DNA of 64,000 bases from Flavobacterium subsaxonicum WB 4.1-42 = DSM 21790. Its GTDB lineage: Bacteria; Bacteroidota; Bacteroidia; Flavobacteriales; Flavobacteriaceae. Under the pieces are notes generated by a model. The model was not told the origin of the DNA. It searched no databases and saw nothing but the letters and a program-made list of their open reading frames with translations. Shown piece after piece: positions 58,685 to 64,000 of this stretch. Where the stretch lies: positions 915,178-979,177 of the forward strand of contig NZ_KE383909.1 in NCBI RefSeq assembly GCF_000422725.1, given 5' to 3'. Position 1 is the stretch's first letter; the number at the start of each line of letters is the position of its first letter. Position numbers and translations under genes: made by a program.

Positions 58685-59964
58685 TAGTTTTTTGGTTTAG
58701 GCGCGACCTTAGGTTAGATGACAACACAGGGCTTGCCGCCGCAATAGCAACGGGAGAAAAGGTGTTACCTATTTTTATTTTTGATAAGAATATATTAGAC
58801 GAGCTACCTAAAGATGATGCTCGTGTTACCTTTATAGCAAAGCTTTTAGAAGATGTAAACTCCGGATTTAGAGCACACAGCCGATCGCTTGCCGTATTTT
58901 ACGATGAGCCCGAAGCTGTATTTAAAAAGCTGCTGAAAGACCACGACATTACCGCCGTATATACTAACCACGATTATGAACCGTATGCCCGTAAGCGCGA
59001 TACGGCTATAAACAATATGCTGGCCGAAAATGATGTTACCTTTAAAACCTTTAAAGACCAGGTTATTTTTGAAAAAGACGAGGTTTTAAAAGGCGACGGT
59101 ACTCCCTATGTAGTTTATACTCCATACAGTAAACGCTGGAAAGAACTTTTTAATAAAGCCAATCTTACTCAACATCATCCGGCTATAAAAGCAGAAGATT
59201 TTGCTACCCACTCCTACCCTTTTTTAGGCTTAAAGGATATTGGCTTTACCGAATCGGATATTAATCCGGAGCCTTATGATATATCTGCCCCGTTAATTGA
59301 TAATTACGAAGATACGCGCAACTTTCCGGCTATAGACGGTACATCGCACCTTAGCGCTTACCTGAGATTTGGAGCGGTAAGCATTCGCAAGATCGCTGCA
59401 AAAGCTATACAAAGTAAAAACGAGACCTTTTTTAAGGAGTTGATTTGGCGGGAGTTTTTTATGCAGATACTATGGCATTACCCCCATACCGTTACTAAAG
59501 CATTCCGACCCAAATACGACAACATTAAATGGCGCTATAACGATGATGATTTTAAGGCTTGGTGCGAAGGTAAAACGGGCTACCCTATGGTAGATGCCGG
59601 CATGCGCCAACTTAATGCTACGGGCAATATGCACAACCGTGTACGCATGGTGGTAGCCAGTTTTTTATGCAAACACTTGCTATTAGACTGGCGCAAGGGC
59701 GAAGCCTATTTTGCCGAGAAGCTATTGGATTACGAGCAATCCAGCAACGTAGGTAACTGGCAATGGGCAGCGGGCAGCGGTGTAGATGCAGCACCTTACT
59801 TTAGGGTTTTTAACCCTACCGAACAAGCTAAAAAATTTGATAAAGACCTGAAATACATACGCAAATGGGTACCTGAATTCCAGGACCTGAATTATAAGCC
59901 TATGGTTGAGCACAAAGAAGCACGCGAAAGGGCATTAAGGGTTTATAAAGAAGGGCTTTTATAA
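58681..59964 (+). CDS. phr: DNA photolyase / cryptochrome
   Basis: 427 residues, class I CPD photolyase type. N-terminal Rossmann domain with VFWFRRDLRLDDNTGL at 3-18. FAD-binding part: FKELIWREFFMQILWHYP near 257, WCEGKTGYPMVDAGMRQLNATGNMHNRVRMVVASFL near 295-330, LLDWRKGEAYFAEKLLDYEQSSNVGNWQWAAGSGVDAAPYFRVFNP near 337-382. The tryptophans that carry electrons to FAD are in place and it has N in SNVGNWQW. Light-driven repair of cyclobutane dimers is likely; a cryptochrome role cannot be excluded. Confidence 0.92.
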   Translation: MIVFWFRRDLRLDDNTGLAAAIATGEKVLPIFIFDKNILDELPKDDARVTFIAKLLEDVNSGFRAHSRSLAVFYDEPEAVFKKLLKDHDITAVYTNHDYEPYARKRDTAINNMLAENDVTFKTFKDQVIFEKDEVLKGDGTPYVVYTPYSKRWKELFNKANLTQHHPAIKAEDFATHSYPFLGLKDIGFTESDINPEPYDISAPLIDNYEDTRNFPAIDGTSHLSAYLRFGAVSIRKIAAKAIQSKNETFFKELIWREFFMQILWHYPHTVTKAFRPKYDNIKWRYNDDDFKAWCEGKTGYPMVDAGMRQLNATGNMHNRVRMVVASFLCKHLLLDWRKGEAYFAEKLLDYEQSSNVGNWQWAAGSGVDAAPYFRVFNPTEQAKKFDKDLKYIRKWVPEFQDLNYKPMVEHKEARERALRVYKEGLL

Positions 59965-60037
59965 AGTTTTCAGTCACAGTCACAGTTTCCAGTCCAATTG
60001 GTACTGCCAACTGAGACTGAGACTGCGACTGAAAACT
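59965..60037. repeat. Empty inverted repeat of CAGTCACAGTC words
   Basis: Left arm 59965-59994 and right arm 60013-60037, with 18 bases between. AGTTTTCAGTC and CAGTC words on the left answer to GACTG and GACTGAAAACT on the right. It begins at the phr stop and covers the stop codon of the HAD gene, so it can act as a bidirectional terminator. Confidence 0.8.
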
Positions 60038-60692
60038 AAATAATATCTCTTATTTTGCTATAACTTAATGATGCAAAATTGGTTATAACTATATCAGCTT
60101 CAGATGTATCTTGTGTAGAATGCCCATTGTTTTTATAGCCAATACAATACACACCGGCAGCTTTTGCAGCTTTAATACCGTTGGTGCTGTCTTCTATAAT
60201 AACACATTCTTCTTTTGTAAAGCCTGATTTCGCTACAGCTTCAAGAAAAATAGCAGGGTTTGGCTTAGAATATTCAAAGTCTTCGCCGCTTATAATTGCA
60301 TCAAAATAGTGGTGCAGGCCAAAACGGGTAAACACCTTTCCTATTTTACGCTTAGTAGCAGATGATGCCAGTATCAGCTTCATGCCATTGCTGTGCAAAT
60401 CTTCAATAAGTGCTTTTGCGCCTGGCATAAGCTCCAGATCATCAGCCTTATCAAACACCTCATAATAGTGTTTGTACCTTTCGTCCAGCAGTTGCTCGCG
60501 CGTATGTTCAAGGTTATATAGCTCTTTAAGCCTTTGCATATTGTTCCTGTCAGAACTGCCTATAAAAGTAGCATACACATCATCGGGCACCGTAATATTA
60601 AGCGATTTATACATCGCAGTACTGGCCTTGTAGCCAATAGGTTCGGTATCAACCAACACCCCATCCATATCAAAAATCACGGCTTTCTTCAT
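60036..60692 (-). CDS. HAD phosphatase, beta-phosphoglucomutase-like, copy 3
   Basis: 218 residues. HAD subfamily IA with a four-helix cap. KAVIFDMDGVLVDTEP at 3-18 (nucleophile Asp 8 and acid Asp 10), LASSATKRKIG near 111 (Ser/Thr of motif II), KPNPAIFLEAV near 145 (Lys of motif III) and IIEDSTNGIKAAKAAG near 168-183 (Asp of motif IV). Same length as the next two genes upstream and clearly related to both: the DSTNGIKAA core is the same. Substrate unknown, a sugar phosphate being most likely. Its stop lies in the repeat arm next to phr. Confidence 0.88.
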   Translation of the reverse strand: MKKAVIFDMDGVLVDTEPIGYKASTAMYKSLNITVPDDVYATFIGSSDRNNMQRLKELYNLEHTREQLLDERYKHYYEVFDKADDLELMPGAKALIEDLHSNGMKLILASSATKRKIGKVFTRFGLHHYFDAIISGEDFEYSKPNPAIFLEAVAKSGFTKEECVIIEDSTNGIKAAKAAGVYCIGYKNNGHSTQDTSEADIVITNFASLSYSKIRDII

Positions 60693-60697
60693 TAAAA

Positions 60698-60810
60698 AAG
60701 TTTAAAGTTTCAGGTTTAAAGTTGCTTCAAAGTTTTGAGTAGCAGACATTAATGACATTTGAGTGTAGCTCAACTTTAAACTTTTAACTTTTAACTTTAA
60801 ACCTGAAACT
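60698..60810. repeat. Empty inverted repeat of TTTAAAGTT / TTTCAGG words
   Basis: Left arm from 60698 and right arm to 60810. AGTTTCAGGTTTAAAGTT (18 bases) is exactly matched by its reverse complement at the right end. The structure fills the whole gap between two HAD genes and ends at the stop side of one. Confidence 0.8.
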
Positions 60811-60811
60811 A

Positions 60812-61468
60812 TTATTTAATATCCCTTATCTTCTCGTAGCTCAGCTGGCTAAAATCGGTAATAACCGTATCCGCCAACGATGTATCCTGTAGCGAGTGTT
60901 CATCATTTTTATAGCCAATACAATACACGCCGGCAGCTTTGGCGGCTTTAATGCCGTTGGTACTGTCTTCTATAACAATGCATTCGTCGGCTGTAAAGCC
61001 TGATTTTGCTACGGCTTCAAGAAAAATAGCCGGGTGTGGTTTAGAGAATTCAAAATCCTGACCGCTAATCTTATAACTAAAATATGGGTTAAGCCCAAAA
61101 CGGTTAAACACCCTCTCTATCTTTATTTTAGATGATGACGATGCCAATAAAATAACCATGCCGTTAGCATGCAAATCCATAATCAGGTTTTTAACACCGG
61201 GCATTAATTCCAAAGTTTCATCAGCATCAAAAGCATCGCAGTAGTACGTCAGTCCCTGCTCTACAAGCACATCGCTATCAGTATCAATGCTATAGATATC
61301 TTTTATTTTCTGAATTATATTTTTATCCGAATTACCTATAAATGTGGAGTATACATCGTCTGTCACATCTATATTAAGCGATTCGTAAAACTTTTTATTG
61401 GCGCGATGGCTAAGAGGTTCGGTATCAACCACTACCCCATCCATATCAAAAATTACGGCTTTTATCAT
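60812..61468 (-). CDS. HAD phosphatase, beta-phosphoglucomutase-like, copy 2
   Basis: 218 residues. KAVIFDMDGVVVDTEP at 3-18, LASSSSKIKIE near 111, KPHPAIFLEAV near 145 and VIEDSTNGIKAAKAAG near 168. It is closer to copy 3 than to copy 1: GVYCIGYKNDEHSLQDTS against GVYCIGYKNNGHSTQDTS. The region around 60-100 (the cap domain, which sets substrate choice) differs most. Together these look like a tandem duplication with diverged substrate recognition. Confidence 0.88.
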   Translation of the reverse strand: MIKAVIFDMDGVVVDTEPLSHRANKKFYESLNIDVTDDVYSTFIGNSDKNIIQKIKDIYSIDTDSDVLVEQGLTYYCDAFDADETLELMPGVKNLIMDLHANGMVILLASSSSKIKIERVFNRFGLNPYFSYKISGQDFEFSKPHPAIFLEAVAKSGFTADECIVIEDSTNGIKAAKAAGVYCIGYKNDEHSLQDTSLADTVITDFSQLSYEKIRDIK

Positions 61469-61477
61469 TAAAAATTT

Positions 61478-61544
61478 GTTTAAAGTTTAAAAGTTTTAGG
61501 TTTCATGTTCGGCATCGCTAAACTTGAAACCTGAAACTTAAAAC
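61478..61544. repeat. Short inverted repeat of GTTTAAAGTTTAAAAG / GAAACCTGAAAC words
   Basis: Fills the gap between two HAD genes. AGTTTTAGGTTTCA in the left part answers to GAAACCTGAAACTTAAAAC in the right. It shares the word AACCTGAAACT with the repeat at 60698-60810, so these two are of one family. Confidence 0.75.
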
Positions 61545-62200
61545 TAATTAATAGAACGTATTATATCTGCATTTAACTCGCTAAAATCGTCGATAATCAT
61601 TTGTGCTATAGACAGTTCCTGCAATTTGGTATTGGCACTTTTATAAGCAACACAGTAAATACCTGCAGCATTAGCGGCTTTAATTCCGTTTGTACTATCC
61701 TCAATAACAATACATTGCTCTACCGGATTGCCAGAAAGTTCGGCTGCTTTTAAAAAAATGGCCGGGTGGGGTTTAGATTGCGGAAAGTCTTCTCCGCTAA
61801 CAATATGCGTAAAATACTGGTGCAGGTTAAAGCGTTTAAACACCCTCGCAATGGTTTCGTTACTGGCAGATGACGCCAAAACCAACTGTAAACCATTGGT
61901 GTGCAGGTTTTTAATAAGATCTAAAACACCAGGCAGCAATTCCAGGTCTTCTTTAATATCAAAGGCATCATTAAAAAAATCGCGCTTGCTACGCACCAAT
62001 GCCTCAATCTCTTCCTCTAAATTAAAGTGGTCTTTAATTTTCTGGTAGGTATTTTTGGTCGAAAAACCCGTAAAGGTGTGGTACATCTCATCGGGTATAT
62101 CTATATTTAGATGCTTAAAATGCTGGTGGTAGGCAAAGTAGTGCACGGGTTCTGTATCTACAATAACGCCGTCCATATCAAAAATAACTGTATTAACCAT
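61544..62200 (-). CDS. HAD phosphatase, beta-phosphoglucomutase-like, copy 1
   Basis: 218 residues. NTVIFDMDGVIVDTEP at 3-18, LASSASNETIAR near 111, KPHPAIFLKAA near 145 and VIEDSTNGIKAANAAG near 168. It is the most divergent of the three and the upstream-most in transcription, the promoter presumably lying in the 62201-62325 gap shared with the ECF sigma gene on the other strand. Confidence 0.88.
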   Translation of the reverse strand: MVNTVIFDMDGVIVDTEPVHYFAYHQHFKHLNIDIPDEMYHTFTGFSTKNTYQKIKDHFNLEEEIEALVRSKRDFFNDAFDIKEDLELLPGVLDLIKNLHTNGLQLVLASSASNETIARVFKRFNLHQYFTHIVSGEDFPQSKPHPAIFLKAAELSGNPVEQCIVIEDSTNGIKAANAAGIYCVAYKSANTKLQELSIAQMIIDDFSELNADIIRSIN

Positions 62201-62325
62201 AGTTGTGTTTAAACCTCAAAAATACAACTTAGCCTTTTAAGTAAAAAGCTAAAGTGGTTAAGATGTTCTAAAATTAATGCTAAAAGCCATGCTAATGCTA
62301 AGATAGAGATAAAATGCACCCTGTA

Positions 62326-62356
62326 TTAAACCTTTTGCGCTAACTTTAGTCTTACT
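62326..62356 (+). promoter_or_regulatory. ECF-type promoter copy 1 (autoregulation site)
   Basis: AAAC at 62328-62331, 17 bases, GTCTTA at 62349-62354: the spacing and -35/-10 form of an ECF promoter. It is repeated at 62914-62944 with 27 of 31 identical bases. It lies 19 bases ahead of the sigma start. Confidence 0.6.
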
Positions 62357-62374
62357 TAAAAATGGTTATTAACT

Positions 62375-62917
62375 TTGGACGACGAAAAGGAATTTATTGC
62401 AGCCCTGCTTAACCCTAAAACGCAAAATAACGCGTTCAGGCAGCTTGTAGCGCGCTACAACAGGCCGCTGTACAGCCATATACGTAATATAGTGCTTAAC
62501 CATGATGATACTGACGATGTACTGCAAAATACCTTTATAAAGATATTTCAGAACCTTAAAAATTTTAAGGGAGAGAGCAAGCTTTTTTCGTGGATATACC
62601 GCATTGCCACTAACGAGGCGCTTACACTTATAAGTCAAAGAGCTAAAAAAGGAGGCATTACCAACGAGGAGGTTAACGAAAGAGCGGTCCAGAATTTGGT
62701 TGCCGATGAGTATTTTGAAGGCGATGCCATACAGCTAAAGCTTCAGCAAGCAGTGGCTTCATTACCTGAAAAACAACAACTTGTGTTTAAGATGCGTTAT
62801 TTTGAAGAGATTAAATATGAAGAGATGTCAGAAATTCTTGGCACATCGGTGGGGGCACTAAAGGCATCGTACCACCATGCTGTTAAGAAAATTGAAGATT
62901 ACGTAACTACCCATTAA
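62375..62917 (+). CDS. ECF sigma factor
   Basis: 180 residues. Sigma-70 region 2 at about 20-90: ARYNRPLYSHIRNIVLNHDDTDDVLQNTFIKIFQNL, GESKLFSWIYRIATNEAL. Region 4 at about 125-175: LQQAVASLPEKQQLVFKMRYFEEIKYEEMSEILGTSVGALKASYHHAVKKI. No region 3 or 1.1, so it is an ECF type. The start must be the TTG at 62375, since upstream in frame there is a TAA at 62357 and no ATG between. The gene lies directly behind a possible ECF promoter and is followed by membrane and periplasmic proteins that should sense and hold the factor. Confidence 0.92.
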   Translation: MDDEKEFIAALLNPKTQNNAFRQLVARYNRPLYSHIRNIVLNHDDTDDVLQNTFIKIFQNLKNFKGESKLFSWIYRIATNEALTLISQRAKKGGITNEEVNERAVQNLVADEYFEGDAIQLKLQQAVASLPEKQQLVFKMRYFEEIKYEEMSEILGTSVGALKASYHHAVKKIEDYVTTH

Positions 62918-62944
62918 ACCTTTTGCCATAAATTAAGTCTTACT
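62914..62944 (+). promoter_or_regulatory. ECF-type promoter-like copy 2
   Basis: AAAC at 62916-62919, 17 bases, GTCTTA at 62937-62942, overlapping the sigma stop and ending 3 bases before the next ATG (62948). If it works as a promoter the transcript would be leaderless or nearly so. Confidence 0.5.
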
Positions 62945-62947
62945 GCT

Positions 62948-63355
62948 ATGAACGATTTTAAGTTAAACGAAGAACAAAAAATAACAACGGGATTTACCAG
63001 TCCGCCCGATGCTTATTTTGACAGCTTTACCGACAGGATGATGCAGCAACTACCTGAACCTGAAGTTAAAGTGGTACCGTTGTATAAAAGGAAACCAGTA
63101 TGGCTTTCGGCAGCGGCAGCGTTTGTAGTTATGTTTACAGGCGGGTACTTTTTAGTTAACAATACGGCACCTGCAACACAGCCCGATACCACCGCCATAG
63201 AGAACTACCTTGTGTACCAGACCAATGTAACGCAGTATGATATGATAGACCATCTGGACACACAGGACATACAGGAACTTGAAGCTTCGATTACCTTAAA
63301 TGATGAAGCAGTAGAAGATTATTTAAATCAGGAAGATATTTACAACACTTACTAA
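62948..63355 (+). CDS. Membrane protein, probable anti-sigma partner
   Basis: 135 residues: a soluble cytoplasmic N-terminal 50 residues starting with TTGFTSPPDAYFDSFTDRMMQQLP, a helix at about 52-70 (PVWLSAAAAFVVMFTGGYFLV), and a short acidic periplasmic end (DDEAVEDYLNQEDIYNTY). This layout, with FDSFTDRMMQQLP, is what flavobacterial genomes carry right after ECF sigma genes, and the family is presumed to be anti-sigma. It has no HXXXCXXC zinc anti-sigma motif. Confidence 0.7.
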   Translation: MNDFKLNEEQKITTGFTSPPDAYFDSFTDRMMQQLPEPEVKVVPLYKRKPVWLSAAAAFVVMFTGGYFLVNNTAPATQPDTTAIENYLVYQTNVTQYDMIDHLDTQDIQELEASITLNDEAVEDYLNQEDIYNTY

Positions 63356-63359
63356 AACC

Positions 63360-63806
63360 ATGAAAATAAAGTTATTACTCCCGTTACTTTTACTTTTTAC
63401 TTTAAGTATGTTTAGCCAGGGGCATGAGGATAAAAAAGACCAGATCAAGGCCTTAAAGGTATCGTACCTTACCACCGAACTCAGCCTTACCACAGCCGAA
63501 TCGGAGAAATTCTGGCCGGTTTACAATGCCTATGAGGATAAAGTATACCAGATAAGGCACGATAAAATGCGCCCCATATACAAGAAACTGGGCGATGGTG
63601 CCCTTGACAAAATGACCGATAAAGAGGCACAACCGCACCTTGATAAGCTACAGGCGGCTGATAAAGAGCTGTTTCAGCTTCGCGAAAAATTGTTAGCCGA
63701 CTTAAGGCCTATTATCGGCGCAAAAAAAATACTGAAACTTAAATGGGCCGAAGAAGATTTTAAACGCAAACTGCTCGACAAGTTTAAGGATAAAAAAAAA
63801 GATTAA
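63360..63806 (+). CDS. Periplasmic sensor-like protein (ECF-associated, Spy/CpxP-like)
   Basis: 148 residues. Signal peptide MKIKLLLPLLLLFTLSMFSQ, then an all-helical, highly charged mature protein with KALKVSYLTTELSLTTAESEKFWPVYNAYE and a Lys-rich end. Related proteins are annotated as sensors of ECF-type sigma factors; the length and helical fold resemble CpxP/Spy chaperones. It begins 4 bases after the partner gene, so sigma, membrane protein and sensor make an operon. The likely job is to report envelope stress to the sigma factor. Confidence 0.75.
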   Translation: MKIKLLLPLLLLFTLSMFSQGHEDKKDQIKALKVSYLTTELSLTTAESEKFWPVYNAYEDKVYQIRHDKMRPIYKKLGDGALDKMTDKEAQPHLDKLQAADKELFQLREKLLADLRPIIGAKKILKLKWAEEDFKRKLLDKFKDKKKD

Positions 63807-63812
63807 ATTTAT

Positions 63813-63846
63813 AAAGGAAGCCTTACAGCTTCCTTTGCTTTTTGGC
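63813..63846 (+). terminator. Terminator of the ECF operon
   Basis: AAAGGAAGC / GCTTCCTTT hairpin with CTTACA loop, followed by GCTTTTTGG. Confidence 0.75.
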
Positions 63847-63847
63847 T

Positions 63848-63997
63848 TAATATTTCACTTTCGGACTCTGACATTCGACTTAGAAATTTCATTTTACTAC
63901 TTTTGATTTTCGACCTGATAAATTTTATTTTGACTTTCGACTTTACGACTTGATGACATTCGACTTGATGACTTTATGACTTCCGACTTTAAAAACT
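63848..63997. repeat. Short-word repeat tract at the right edge (CGACTTTATGACTT)
   Basis: 150 bases built from GACTTTCGACTTTACGACTT and TCGACTTGATGACTT words, all in the same orientation. It starts with a copy of the dispersed repeat AATATTTCACTTTCGGA. The word is the same as in the inverted repeat at 24879-24998. The opposite arm, if any, is outside the window or was lost. Confidence 0.75.
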
Positions 63998-64000
63998 AAT

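Noticed and set aside
63848..63997. CRISPR array
   Set aside because: The repeats are 7-9 bases long, degenerate and contiguous without unique spacers of constant length, and no cas gene is present.
1..64000. tRNA, rRNA or insertion sequence
   Set aside because: No cloverleaf with TTCGANNC arm, rRNA conserved core or transposase motif was found on reading both strands, though a covariance-model scan would be needed to exclude small RNAs.

Overview
The window looks like a chromosomal segment of a Flavobacteriaceae (Bacteroidota) genome. The sequence signs are three secreted proteins with C-terminal type IX secretion (T9SS) sorting domains, a scattered menaquinone pathway (menA, menB, menC, menD), a fused ResB/CcsA cytochrome c maturation protein, several lipoproteins with the lipobox followed by charged or Asp-rich residues, and -7 boxes of the Bacteroidota form TAnnTTTG upstream of many genes. 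Most of the window is housekeeping or envelope-related. I see no rRNA, tRNA, CRISPR array or insertion sequence.

Layout. 1-5.3 kb: end of an HsdR_N-like gene, a family 2 glycosyltransferase, an OmpA-like lipoprotein, a deoxyinosine/uracil glycosylase-like enzyme, a DUF892 ferritin-like stress protein with a basic tail, and a duplicated membrane protein. 5.3-11.4 kb (minus strand): menB, two bacterial PH-domain proteins, menA, a metal-dependent hydrolase, a four-helix-bundle (S23/IVP-like) gene and menC. 11.5-17.6 kb: a beta-lactamase-fold lipoprotein, a sterol-desaturase-type membrane oxidase, an antitoxin-like protein, a YgiD-type dioxygenase and a fused E1 alpha/beta 2-oxo acid dehydrogenase. 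17.7-20.0 kb: an AT-rich two-gene cassette with a reverse transcriptase of the retron/UG/Abi type translationally coupled to a PD-(D/E)XK-like nuclease; this is the best candidate for an uncharacterised (probably anti-phage) system. 20.1-28.4 kb: a run of plus-strand metabolic genes, a GxxExxY gene inside inverted repeats, an eIF1/SUI1-like factor, ung, a MutS2-like ATPase without Smr domain and a DCC-type thioredoxin-like protein.

28.5-31.5 kb holds three tandem T9SS-cargo paralogues. 31.7-43.2 kb holds aroC, an LpxH-like phosphoesterase, lipoproteins, a beta-barrel protein, EttA, a 58-residue membrane protein, a CvfB-like protein, rhomboid, menD, a LOG-type enzyme and glutathione peroxidase. 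43.2-46.4 kb is the ccs fusion. 46.7-57.1 kb is mainly a plus-strand series: M1 peptidase, DUF2520, KdsC, UbiA-type prenyltransferase, Maf, a small MscS, a PIG-L deacetylase, a 34-residue membrane peptide and an SSS symporter. 57.2-64 kb holds a DUF2911 protein, SRPBCC plus photolyase, three tandem HAD phosphatases of identical length, and an ECF sigma operon with its membrane and periplasmic partners.

A second theme is intergenic DNA made of short degenerate tandem words arranged as long inverted repeats. At least six such structures occur. Two carry a small gene in the loop (four-helix bundle at 6.3-6.7 kb; GxxExxY at 22.3-22.7 kb) and the others are empty. Different sites use different words, yet the architecture is the same, which suggests a common, poorly described process that makes or spreads them.
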